Shown here: piece after piece, positions 43,227 through 55,200 of the stretch
How the letters are laid out: each line of letters opens with the position of its first letter
How positions within the stretch are numbered: the first letter of the stretch is position 1
NCBI GenBank assembly: GCA_034638255.1
Contig: JAWPGT010000006.1
Location: 992,001 to 1,056,000, forward strand
Length of the DNA: 64,000 bases
Source: Coprinus comatus
Taxonomy: Eukaryota; Basidiomycota; Agaricomycetes; Agaricales; Agaricaceae
Direction: 5' to 3'
Notes under the pieces: model-generated
What the model saw: only the letters and a program-made list of their open reading frames with translations
What the model was told of the DNA's origin: nothing
The model's database searches: none
Translations under genes and position numbers: made by a program

Positions 43227-43792
43227 TGTTATGATCTTGCCTATACCTCTGTTTCGGTATAGACGATGCTACGATGGATCTCTTCAAGATGCTCATAGGA
43301 GGAGAACGTCTACTCAGACTGAGACTATTTTCAGGGGACGACCTCCACAGTACTCGGACTGTAGATCACAGGTGTTCCTTACTAGTAAGCCGTTCGTGCA
43401 AGAGTTAGAGCTGACTCCGGTTCTAGGTATCAAGTTGAGGGCACTGAACGAGATAGAGTAGAAGCAACTTAGAGTATTAAGCTGAAGCTTAATCTCTGTT
43501 GCTGTCCATGTATTTATACAACTACGAGTACAGGTTGTAGGCTATGCTTGATACATGTGAGACAGGAGAGTGAAACTACCTACAGCTGAAACAGTGAGTG
43601 AAACGACAAGTGGAAGTCCGTAGAAAGTACTAGTCCAAGGCTATACAAAACAGTAGTCCAAGGCTATGTGAAACAGTAGTCCAAGGCTATGTGAAACAGT
43701 AGTCCAAGGCTATGTGAAACAAGTAAGAGAAAGTACACTATCATCCATCATTAGTTCTAATGATTAGTCATGATAAATATGAAACCGTAACA
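43227..43792 (-). repeat. 3' LTR of the chromovirus
   Basis: 566 bp. Reverse strand TGTTACGGTTTC to GATCATAACA. Contains a 23-bp tandem repeat (AGTCCAAGGCTATGTGAAAC and three more bases, four copies, 43632-43722) that lies upstream of the presumed transcription start in the LTR. Confidence 0.95.
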
Positions 43793-43803
43793 TTATCCCC
43801 TTT
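43793..43803 (-). other. polypurine tract of the chromovirus
   Basis: Reverse strand AAAGGGGATAA ends at the 3' LTR. Confidence 0.75.
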
Positions 43804-43899
43804 CTAGAGAACTAGTCCATAGTTCATAATAGTTCAAGGTAGTAGTCCAGACGAAAATAAAAAGGAAAGGAAAAGTACTCAAAGAAAATAGGTCCACGT

Positions 43900-45945
43900 T
43901 TAGACACGTCTGTCATAGCGAGAGGGTCGAGTTTGGTAGGCGGGCAGTGGAGTGGGTGGTCTGGCAGGAAGAGGGTGGCGTACTGCTGAAGTGGGGATTT
44001 CCCAAAGAGGAGGAGTATGTGAAATGCGGTGTAGGAACTGGGAGGGGTGGCGGATTTCATCTACTCGGCGATTGTCTTGCTCATCTCGATAGGTGACTTG
44101 ATTAGGTGGCAATCTGGGGTTGACCCATGGTCTGGCATCTCCTCGATAGTTTCCATCATTCTCCAAGTTGGCAGGAAAGGGACACTCATTTGTAAGAGGA
44201 GCGAGGGTTCGACGAGCCAGAATTCGATCCGAAGTGGGATGAGTGGTTAACAAATAGGTAGTGGTGAATTCGGGGTTTTGGTTCTCATCGAGATGTCGAG
44301 GGAGAGGAGTGAGGAGGGAGGAAGTATGTCCGACACGATGAAATTGTAGTCCATGAGCTTTCTGGGTGCCAAAGATCTTGGGAGTGATTTGATCTTGAGC
44401 TCTTGTGAGTGCGATGGGAGTGGCTGGTTCCAGGGGCTCGGGAGTATTGAGTCGAGAGACAATGACTGGGGATGTGGGTCGATTCTTGCAAGTCCAGGAA
44501 TAATGTCCCATGGTGTTGCAGAATCGGCATTGGTAGTCAGGGCATGATGATCCAATGTGTCCGACTAATCCACAGACAATGCAACCGTAATCATAACACT
44601 TCTTTTCTTCATCAGTGAACTGGTTGTAGACCAGTAAGGGAATATCCTTCTTCATGATATCTTCCTTCAACTTGTAGATCGGGAACCTTCCAAATCGTTG
44701 CTCAAAATCTCCAGAACCGATGATCTTATCAGCCAGTTCCTTTAATGACGATGCATAGTGAACTGCTCTTGACAACTCGAATGGTGGGTTGGAGATATTT
44801 CGTAAGATATGGGCCTCTCGTCGGTTTGGGGGATGGTAAAGAGCAGGCGTGGTGTATCAATATGGATATCTGGAACCAAGGTTGGCGAATGGATGGTCTG
44901 GGGCGATTGGATAGGTATTGGGGATGTCGGTAAGGAGATTGGCGGGAGGAACCTGGCTAGCTGGGAGGCTGGGGTTCTCACGTCCAACATTTCTAGGAAC
45001 ATTCGATCCCGTTGGGTCATCTGGTTGTGGAGGGTTGGTTGTGGGGGTAGAGGCTTCTGAGATCTCCAATGCACGGGCAAGGTATTCAGTAACGGTCTCC
45101 CCAAGTTGTCGAATGAAGTATAATTGTGCCAGGTGACCGGGTGCGGAGGTTGGAGCATATTGTTCTGCTCATGCCGTCGACGCAATGTGGGTGAGGACAT
45201 TCCAGAGTTCATAGAGTTTCTCGAAATATGGAAGGGAGAGAAACTCGGCATTGGATCCAGCTGGTAACTCTCGTGGTGCCTCTCCATCCTCGTGGTAGGA
45301 GAGCATGTTTGGATGTCCAACTCCCCTTCTCCAGTTATAGTGATTTCCCCATTCCGATGTACTCGAATTATGAATGGAGGGGGTGGCAGGTGTGCTTCTC
45401 GGGTGAATTTCCATCGCAAATACTGGTTCAGGCGAGTTACCATCTGACCTAGAGGGTGCAGTGGTCGGTCGTTCAATGAGGGGAGAGACTGCGTCTGGGG
45501 TTGCAATGTGGGGTATGGGGTGAGCAATGGGTGTCTCTGTTTGATCCATGGTAGGTGAAATGGCATTGAACCTTGCCAGGACAATGGCTGCAGCAAGTTG
45601 GGGTTCTTCAATCAGAGTTGTTCCAGGTGGGTAAGTACCACGAGCGATAAGAGTGTCAATGTGCAGGCGATTGAGAATGTGAGGAGGAATATCCTCGATA
45701 GCAGTATCAAGAAGAACTTGAACTTCTGGATCGTCCAGTCGAAGTTGGTTAGGATCAAAAGCTGGATTAAAAGCAAGAGGAGTATTGATAGCTCCTGTTG
45801 TAGATGCAGTTCGAGGGGGTGTGGTTGCTGGTGATAGAAAGGTGTCGTTGGTGGTTGAGCTTAGGCTCGGTGTGGAAGATGAATGAGAGGAGGGCGAGTA
45901 TTCGAGAGGAGAGGGGCCTGAGGTAGAGTCTTGTTGTTGGGTCAT
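43900..45945 (-). pseudogene. third ORF of the chromovirus: double CCHC-knuckle protein
   Basis: About 680 codons in a single frame from 45945 (MTQQQDSTSGPSPLEYSP) to 43900, broken only by TGA near 45167 (TA-stop-AEQYAPTS) and 44854 (YPY-stop-YTTPALY), both where CGA fits. Its start overlaps the pol stop as ATGA (45942-45945). The N-terminal ~200 residues are Ser/Thr/Pro-rich. The middle has a gag-like helical region (YFEKLYELWNVLTHIA). Two tandem knuckles follow: CIVCGLVGHIGSSC and CRFCNTMGHYSWTC. The C-terminus is Pro/Arg-rich. No protease or polymerase motif. Nucleic-acid binding is likely; the role is unknown. A gag-derived or envelope-position accessory protein are alternatives. Confidence 0.75.
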
Positions 45946-48900
45946 TTATATCTGTGAGGGGGGGTAGAGAGTGTCTTCTTTGGAGGAGCCCTTTTAAGTG
46001 AAAGGCGATGGTTCTTCTGGTATTCTCCAAACAGTTCTTTTGCTGAATCTGAAACATTCTCTTCTGGTTCCCAAGTATTCTCTGAGTCAGGAAATCCCTT
46101 CCATTTGATCAAATACTTCATCTTGTTTCTACTCCTTTTGTGATTGATGATTGCTTCGACTTCCCAGTGTTCTTCTCCATCTATCAAATCAGGGATGGTT
46201 TCAGAGGAAGGCTTGTTTGGGTTGATCTCGTTTTGAACTGTGGGTTTCAACAGAGCCACATGAAACGTATCATAGATCTTCCATGAAGTTGGTAGAAGCA
46301 GTTGATAAGTCAGAGGTCCTTTGCGTTTTAGGATCTTGAATGGACCTTGACGTTTCGGCTTGATCTTTGATGATTGGTATTGGATGGGAAGGTTCTTCGC
46401 ATTTAGATAAACTTCATCCCCTTCATTATAGGTTGGATAATGAGGGCGTTTGACACCAGAAGCTATCACTTTAGCTGCGGATTGATAGGCTAGCAGTGCT
46501 TCGTGTCTGAAACGATCAAGTTTTCGAACATGATCATCAACTGATGGTGCACCAGATTCTTCCATAACGTTGGGGAAGGATGGTGGATTTGTTCCAGTCA
46601 TAATTTCTAGTGGTGATCGCTTGTTGGCGGCATGGGGACAGGAGTTGTAACTGAATTTGAGAAGTGGAAGTGCATCGACCCAGTCATTCGGTTGATTGTT
46701 GCAGTAGATCGAGAGATATGTTTCAATCTCTTGATTAGCTCGTTCTGTTGCACCATCTGTTTGGGGATGGTATGCCGTAGAAGGTTTCCAGTTGATCTGG
46801 AGCATTTCGAAGAACCTTTGGGCAGCTTTGGAAGCAAAACGAGGATCACGATCTGAGACAATAGTGTTGGGGGTACCAAACTGTTTGTAGACATTGTTGA
46901 TCAGGAGTTTCGAAATATCGGTGAAGGTGCAGGTTTTCGACGTTGGACAGAGTATTATCCCCTTCGATAATCCGTGATCTATCACGGATAATATAGAATC
47001 AAATTTTCCACAAGGAGGGAGATCAGTGATTAAGTCCATAGCAATATCGCCAAAAACACGCATGGATTCGGATGGAGGAAGTGGTTGGAATGGAGGTTTT
47101 GCAGGATTCCGATCAATCTTGAATTGTTGGCATTGTGGACAGGCTTTGACATAGTTGGTAATGAAATCGCGCATTCCAGGCCATTTCACTATTAACTGAA
47201 TTCGTCTTAATGTTTCATCTATTCCAGGGTGTCCTGCGGAATGATGATCATGATGCTGTGCTAGAAGCTGTTGTTTCTCCTTCAGAGTGGGTTCTTGGGC
47301 AATTAAGGCAGGTTCGGTTGAAGTGGTGTTTAAGAATAGCTTGTTTGGTAAAACCACAATGTCCACATTTTCTTCGGCAGAGTCAAAGTTATGATCTGGT
47401 CGTCTAGAGAGTGCATCTGCAGCAGGAATTTCTTTTCCTGGTTTGTGTTTTATCACAAAGTTGTATTTCTGCAGTTCACCCCATGTGCGAGCTTGACGAT
47501 GTGACAGCTTCTGCGAATCTTGCCAAAAACGGAGATTGTTGTGATCACTGTGCACAGTTACTATATGCGGTGATCCCAGTAGGTAGTGGCACCAGTCATC
47601 AAAAGCTTGTTTGATCGCAAGGAGTTCTTTGTCCGGAGTAGGATAGTTGCGTTCCACAGGTCCAAGGGATTTAGAACGGAATGCACAAGGACGAGTAACT
47701 CCATTTTCGTCAGTTTGGCATAGAACTCCGCCCATTGCAAAGTCAGAAGCATCTGTTTCGACATGGAATGGTTTGTGGGGATCGGGAGTGAGAAGGATAG
47801 ATCCGTTCGCAAACATGTCCTTAACAGTGTTAAAAGCTTCTTCTGCTTCTGGGGTCCATTTAAATGCTACCGATTTGCGTAGAAGGTCATTTAGAGGACG
47901 GATGATATTGGCGTAGTTCCTGATGAATTTTTGGTAGAAGTTTGCAAATCCTAAGAACTTTCTAACTTTGCGTTGTGATGTTGGTGTAGGCCATTCTGCG
48001 ATTCCAGCAAGTTTGTCTTCTGACATGGTAATACTGTTCTGACTTATCGTCATTCCTAGGAATTCTATGGAGGTTTTCTCGAATTCGCATTTCTCGGTCT
48101 TGAGATAAAGATCGTTTTCTTGGACTCTTTTTAGAACTTCAAGAGTCATCTTGTTAAGATCTTGCTTGTTATCAGAGAAAATGAGAATGTCATCCATATA
48201 GACAATAACTGCTGTACAACCAGGTTTGTCAATGAGGTCTCGGAAGATGTGATCCATCATTGCCTGGAACGTTGCAGGAGAGTTTGTCATTCCAAAGAAC
48301 ATAACAGTAGGTTCGAAAAGACCGAATGGAGTTTTGAATGCTCCTTTCCATTGGTCTCCATCAAAGATGCGAACGTTGTTATATCCAAGACGAACGTCCA
48401 TTTTGGTGAAGTATTTAGCTCCATGGAGGCGGTCCATAATTGAGCTGACATTGGGAATGGGATAGGCATTTTTCACAGTGTGGGAATTGAGATAGCGATA
48501 ATCTTGACATGGTCTAAGAGACTTTCCATCTTTCTTATTGATGAAAAAGAACGGTGATGCCATAGGAGATTTAAATGGTCGGATATATCCTTTGGCTAGG
48601 TTCTCGTCAAGAAAGGTCTTTAATTCATCCATTTCAGCCGGTGCAAGGCGATATGGTTTGTAAGACTTTGGAGTGAAGGTTTCTTTTAGATCAATGCAAT
48701 GATCACAAGGTCGTGATGGAGGGAATCGTTCTGAGGCCTTCTTGTCAAAGACAGGAAGATATTTCCATAATGTTCTAGGAACTATTTCCTTTGGATCGGA
48801 AGATGTGGCTTTTGCATGCTTTTGAGATATAAGTTGGGATGCAGAAGTTTTGGCATTGATTTGTATGAGGCGGCCAGCCAATCCAGTGTCAAGGGTGTCA

Positions 48901-49628
48901 GGGAGTGATTGTGCAGCAATGCAGAGGTTTTTAGGAACATCAATTGGGTCTTCACTGTAGCAGGTGACTTCATTGATTGTGATGGAATTTTCTAGTTGGG
49001 AGCAGGAGATGGTTCTAGAAGATGGTGAACGCCATCGGAATGTTTTGGCAGTCCAATCAATGTCAGGATTGTACTGTTCCAGAAAGGAAAACCCTAGAAT
49101 GGCGGGGTGTTTTCCAATTCCAATAACATAGGCATCTGTCTTGATGTTTCGTCCATCAATGATACATTCCACCACTACTTTTTCAGTGATTGTTCCACTG
49201 ATATTTTCTGTTCCATCGACATTCGTAACAGCAATTGGGGGTTCCACAGGGATTCATTGGAGGTTGAGGGAGCATGCAGTTTTCTCGGAAACGAAGTTTC
49301 CTTGAGCTCCTGAATCAATCAGGGCATTGAGGGTGGCGATCTGGTGGGAGCGGTGATTTTGAAGATAGATGGGTAGATAAATAGATTTTTTGTTGCGGGA
49401 CAGGATAAGAGGAATAACGGAAATATTCACTGGAGGTGAATTGTCTGGTTTGGGAGAATAAATAGGGTCCGGTATGTCCATTGTCTTTGAGGTAGAGGAG
49501 TGAGTAGTACTAATGTCCAATTCATCATCTGTAAAGGAGAAATTGTCTGAGTCTTGAGAGTCTTCATGAATCACCGAAAGGATAGCGGAGGCTGGGTGGG
49601 TTCGACTTGTCGCCTTAAGCAAAACCTG
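45942..49628 (-). pseudogene. chromovirus pol: protease, RT, RNase H, integrase, chromodomain
   Basis: The frame enters at about 49628, -1 relative to gag. 49622-49254 holds the protease site (ALIDSGAQGNFVS, ~49320). A single TGA (~49254, where Arg fits) separates it from an uninterrupted 1101-codon frame. That frame has the RT LPxG region then VYMDDILIFS (~48190), RNase H ETDASDFAMGGVL, integrase HHCC (HHSAGHPG and CPQCQQF) and the DDE core (DLITDLPP, SDRDPRFAS, HPQTDGATERANQE). It ends with a chromodomain HWEVEAIINHKRSR..YLIKWKGFPDSENTWEP (~46160-46045). Chromodomains guide integration to marked chromatin. One CGA-to-TGA-type stop is the only visible defect. Confidence 0.92.
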
Positions 49629-51300
49629 GCCTAAAAATTCAAATCTTCTTCATCTTCAATCAGTGTTGATGCCACTTTCATGAAGCTTCTGAATTTGTCA
49701 ATTCCATTGTTCTTCTTCTTCTTTTTGAAAGGTCTGTTTGATGAGGATGATTTCTTGTTGCAGGGTTTGGAGGATGAGGATTGACGTTTGGGGCATTCTC
49801 GGAAGAAATGTCCAGCATTTCCACAGGAGAAGCAGACTCCTCGGCTACAATGTTCCTTTTGTCGTTCCGTAAGAACCATTCCAAGAATTAATTCGGCTTC
49901 ATTTTCTTTGTCAGATTCTTCTGAATTGGAAGAGTCAAAATCTGGGATTCCGACTTCTTCATATTCATCATCATCATATCGTCCAGCAGCATCAATCTCC
50001 ATTGGTTCTCCTTGGGGTAATTTGGAGATGTTGAAGTTGTGTCTTTGATAGCTTTTTGGAGGACGAGGTTTGTGGTTGATCTGACGGATAGCTTGATCAA
50101 GTTGGGTGGCAATGGTAGTCCATTCATCGAATGTAGTTGGTTGAGGGTAGCGAAGAGCAATGGCTTCTCGGATTTTAGGAGGGAGGGTAGAACGGAATGA
50201 ATCGACTTTGTAGGCATCGTTGTCAATTCCAGCTAAGTCAAGAAGTTGTTTGACGTTATTAACATGATCTTCCATATTTTGCCAAGGAAGCATGCAATAA
50301 GTCTTGAGCTTGTTGCGAGCATTGGCAGCTTCAGCATGGGGTTGAAAGGCTTGGTCAAGACTTGTAATGAAATCACGCCATGTTCCATATCTGTATGTTC
50401 CAGCTTCATCTTTATGAGAACTCAAGTATTGCCTTCAGAAATGACCACAACTCTCATGAGTTAATAATTGGAGAACAACTGGTATGGCTTGTTCTGTTTG
50501 AATAGCGCCGTTTCGAAAGTATTTGGGTTTCGATTGTAGGGCAAGGATGATGCTATCTTTCCAATTCTCATAATGGATGGGTTTTCCATCAAACTTTTCG
50601 ATTGGAATATCAAACTTTCCATTGTAGTTTTCTTCAGTAGGTTGGTCAGTCATTCTGGAGGGAGGACGAGCTGGGTTTCTGGGTGTAGGTGATTGAGCGT
50701 GAGAGTGGGTTTGTGAATTTGAGTGGATAGAAGTGTTGTCAGGCGATGAGGGATTGGGATTGGGAGGATGAGTTCGGATAGGTGATGATGTAGGGAATAG
50801 ATCTAGAGCAATGATCTTGTCGTGGACTGCGTTTCTGAGGTTTGCAAGTTCGTTGCTGTAGAATAGGGTTTTGGTTTTGTCGACTTCGATATCAGTTGTG
50901 AGATTGGGGTTTTCGATGGTGGGTTGATAGAGTCCGTCGACTACCAAGTATAGGTCGTAGGTATTGACTCGGATAAGGAGTGAGGTGGATTTATAGGGTA
51001 ATAGGAAACGGAAGATGTAGTGGATGTCAGCAGCGATTTGAGAACTTCCTGCTTCGTTGAGTTCTTAAAATTGTTTCCAGGTATCAACAAGACAACTTTG
51101 TTGGTCATTTGAAAGTTTGATTCTGGGTGGAAGGTACCTCCTGATTGAAGGAGTTCCAAAGGTTGTGCTGACCTCTGGGATTCGTACGGCGGAGTCAAAG
51201 AGATCAACTAGTTCTTGTTCGTTTGCGTCTCTGGATATGGGTGGTTGTCTGGAAGACGAGGGAGTGGAAGAGGAAATTCGGTGGGAGGCAATTGTGGAAA
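49628..51300 (-). pseudogene. chromovirus gag
   Basis: Frame can be followed from about 51300 (STIASHRISSSTPSSS) through DLFDSAVRIPEVSTTFG, TAA near 51066 (Gln fits), VVDGLYQPTIENPNL, IEKFDGKPIHYENWKDS and TGA near 50435 (Arg fits). Then 50425-49631 is open: FITSLDQAFQPHAEAANAR, PPKIREAIALRYPQP, the knuckle CFSCGNAGHFFRECP (~49800) and a Lys-rich end. The start codon is not clear. Pol lies in the -1 frame and begins at the gag stop (AATTTTTAG). Confidence 0.8.
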
Positions 51301-51477
51301 CTTGGGGTGCTGCTTGCTAAAGGCAGCCCTTCTTCTTTAAGAGGGTATGTTATCAGCCACTACTTGCTTAAGGTAGTCCTGCTTGATGGCGAGGTATGTT
51401 ATCAGCCCGGATCTTGATCCTATGCATGAGGGTTTGTGCTAATTTTCCAAATAATGACAGTTGCGGGTTAGGCGGTT

Positions 51478-51640
51478 GTCAAAGGAATAAAAGCAAGGGG
51501 TTGCAGAGACTCTGGTTAGGAGTTCGCACGGAGTTGGGTTGGGGAGGGTGACGAGTGCAGAGACCTGGGTTAGAGGTTCGCGGAGGAAGACGATGACAGA
51601 TATCCTGGTTAGGGATTCGTCGAGTTGTAGCTTAATACAA
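51478..51640 (-). repeat. leader repeats between the chromovirus 5' LTR and gag
   Basis: Three imperfect ~50-bp repeats on the reverse strand with the shared word GAAYCYCTAACCAGG..CTCTGC. They lie between the LTR (51641) and the gag region. Packaging or dimerisation signal is possible; the PBS itself was not identified. Confidence 0.55.
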
Positions 51641-52206
51641 TGTTATGATCTTGCCTATACCTCTGTTTCGGTATAGACGATGCTACGATGGATCTCTTCA
51701 AGATGCTCATAGGAGGAGAACGTCTACTCAGACTGAGACTATTTTCAGGGGACGACCTCCACAGTACTCGGACTGTAGATCACAGGTGTTCCTTACTAGT
51801 AAGCCGTTCGTGCAAGAGTTAGAGCTGACTCCGGTTCTAGGTATCAAGTTGAGGGCACTGAACGAGATAGAGTAGAAGCAACTTAGAGTATTAAGCTGAA
51901 GCTTAATCTCTGTTGCTGTCCATGTATTTATACAACTACGAGTACAGGTTGTAGGCTATGCTTGATACATGTGAGACAGGAGAGTGAAACTACCTACAGC
52001 TGAAACAGTGAGTGAAACGACAAGTGGAAGTCCGTAGAAAGTACTAGTCCAAGGCTATACAAAACAGTAGTCCAAGGCTATGTGAAACAGTAGTCCAAGG
52101 CTATGTGAAACAGTAGTCCAAGGCTATGTGAAACAAGTAAGAGAAAGTACACTATCGTCCATCATTAGTTCTAATGATTAGTCGTGATAAATATGAAACC
52201 GTAACA
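51641..52206 (-). repeat. 5' LTR of the chromovirus
   Basis: 566 bp, two differences from 43227-43792 (near 52156 and 52183 in this copy), each G here versus A there within a CG dinucleotide. Confidence 0.95.
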
Positions 52207-52246
52207 ACAATTACCATTACAAGAAGAAGAAGACGACTCATCAAAC

Positions 52247-55200
52247 ATGGGCGACTCATCGAACTCAAACACAGCTAACTCTTCCTCCTCACTACAACCC
52301 GCTGCCGAAATCAATTCAAATACTCTATCACCCGGATCACTCACCTGTTTGATCGCAAATCCTGATTTCAATAAACTCCTATCAATATTCAACTCCCAAG
52401 CATCATCAACCACAAAAGATGTAGCAAAACAAGACAATACACTGTCCATGTTCCAGATTGATGCTATACCACCTCTTGGTAACAACTGGCATGGAACTGT
52501 TTTACAACAGGCTAAGAGCAATTGGGATGCATGGAGAAAGGAGATTACCTACCACCTCAAAAGCAACGGTGCGATATCATACGTATTGGGAACAGAAATC
52601 TCACCACCTTCATCCGATGTCAACAACCTCAGATGATGGACGAAGAACCATTCCATGATATCTGGATTCCTACAAAGTATGATAATCAAAGAGGAGGCAG
52701 AGGAATTTGATCAATATGATAATGCTTCCAACTTATGGAAAGCATTGTATCTAAAATATGACCACCATAAAGCCTCATCCAAACTCCAAATGGTTGCAAA
52801 ATTATTCAATTCGCAATTTGACCAATCAAAAGGAAGCATGGAGCCACAATACAGGTCTATTATATCCATGATATGCACACTTTATTCATATGGTCTACTG
52901 ACAGAGGAAGAGTTCTCTCTCTATGCCATCATGCACAACTTAAACAATCCTAACAGTCGCGACCTCTACAATGAAGCGAAACTCATACTCCATAGCAACA
53001 AAACTGCGACACACTCTGATATTCTTGATCTCATCATTACGTATGACCAAAATAGGGAAGTTGCTAATGCCGAAAGTGCTCTTTCTGCTACCACCTCCTC
53101 TTCCAACTACACCTACAACTCAAAACTATGTAGCAACTGTAACAAAAGAGGTCACCTGCTCCAATACTGTACTAGGAAAGGGGGAGGAATGGAAGGGAAG
53201 ATGATAGAAGAGGCAAAAGAAGCGATGAAGCAAAAAAGATCACAGGAGAAGAAATCTAAGGAACATAAAGTCGAACGAACTGACAACACCAACCTCACAG
53301 TAGCAAATGAGCAAATTGCCTCCTTTGTCATGCACTCCATGACAGAGGCCGACATGGACGAACTCGCTTTCATTGCCACCTCACCTCAACACTGCACGGT
53401 TGACCTCAATGCCCACAATCCACAATTCCTTTCGTCCCACTCTGATCTACCAACACCCTTCATCATTGACTCTGGGTGCACAATCCACATGTCCCCATTC
53501 ATCAATGACTTCACAAACCTCTGTCCCATCGCCACGTCACTCACTGTCACTGGCATAAATGGCTCGTCTACCAAAGCAAAAGCTATGGGGGATATCACTG
53601 TAACCAGCAAAACCATACCACCCACCACAATTACACTTCGTAATGCCCTATACATACAAGGAGCAACCGTTCGTCTCGTATCCATTGCCCAATTAATCGA
53701 TCACCTACCATGTACTATTCTGTTCAATCCCACTTTCGCAGACATTCAACTCAAGGATTACACCATTCCTGCCCCATGCATCAAAGGCCAAAACCTCTGG
53801 CGTCTCGACTGCAACAACACCCCCAACCACTATGCTCACTTCTCTCACCCCACTCCATCATTATCCGTCTGGCACCATCATCTTGGACATGCAAACAACC
53901 AAGCCATATATACAATGGCCACCAAACAGCTTGTTACAGGTATGACTGTTGACTTATCACTCTCACCACCAAAATGTGATGATTGTATACGTGGAAAACA
54001 GACACGCTCATCGGTTCCTACTACAAGGACGAATCAGAGGAGTAATAGGAAGCTGGGAATTGTATACGTTGATCTTACTGGACCACAATCTGTGCGCTCA
54101 GCTAATGGCAACAACTACATCATGCATATCATAGACGACCACAGTAACTTCTCTTGGTGTTTTCTCTTACAACATAAATCGAATGCATTACCCTTCTTAA
54201 AATCATGGGCTATGCAGGCTGAACGGGAATCAAATGAAAAGATAGGTATCATCAGGATTGATAATGGCAAACTGAAGTCAAAAGACATGGACTTATGGTA
54301 CAAGGAAAATGGCTACACCAGACAACTCACTGCACCGAACACATCCGCACACATAGGCAAGGTGGAGAGACTACACAGGACTAATATGAATAAGGCCAGG
54401 GCTATGCACATCCAATGCAATGCACCCAAAAACTGCTGGGATGAATTCGCCAAAACAGCAAATTACCTTACAGTTTGCACCTTCTCAAAATCCATCACCA
54501 CAACCCCTTTTGAAGCATGGTAATTATCACGTCCCACCATGTCCAATTCATCGAATCCTGGCAATCAATATCCCAACCACTGTCACCTGGTACCATCATC
54601 GACATACCCCCCACAGAGGCACCACTACCCCACAACACAGCCACAGATCAAATATCAAACAATCAAAACATCAATCCACCAGATCAACACCAGATCAATC
54701 AACAACCACTACTGCGAAGATCACCATGCCTAACACAACCACCTTCTCAAGTCAAAGACCACCAAGATGTAAAACTCGCAATCGCATTTTCTGCACAAAC
54801 AGTCACTCAGCATCAATACCCCAAACAAATTCGAAAAAAGCTCAAATCGCACAGAAGACATCTTTGTAACACAATTAAGGTGTCCTTGCAATCTCATGCT
54901 TCAGACATTGCTGACGACTTTGCTATCATAGCACTATCAGCTCAAGTAACAGATGGTCCCAATGTCATAACTCCATCTGCACCACACTCAGTCAAAGAAG
55001 CGCTCAACTCACCTGAGGGTGAAAATTGGAAATCAGCTATAGATGACGAACTTAAATCACTGAAGGATTTGGGAGTATATGAATATGTTAAACAATCTGA
55101 TGTACCACATAACAGATCCATCATGACTGGCAAATGGGTATTGACTCCAAAACAGAATGAGGAAGGACAGGTATACAGGTACAAGGTGAGATTAGTAGCC

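Larger units (their letters stand above)
43227..52206 (-). mobile_element. full-length Ty3/gypsy chromovirus with a third ORF, TSD ACAAT
   Basis: 8980 bp. LTRs of 566 bp (43227-43792 and 51641-52206) are flanked by ACAAT at 43222-43226 and 52207-52211. The reverse-strand order is 5' LTR (right), leader with repeats, gag, pol with chromodomain, a third ORF with two CCHC knuckles, polypurine tract and 3' LTR (left). The LTRs differ at only two sites, both CpG/CpA, so the insertion is young. It still carries TGA/TAA codons in gag, at the protease border and in the third ORF. Confidence 0.95.

Noticed and set aside
49622..49640. Programmed -1 frameshift site between chromovirus gag and pol
   Set aside because: The frames are in -1 relation at AATTTTTAG, but the P-site codon re-pairing would be poor and no standard X XXY YYZ heptamer in frame is present; left as a possibility only.
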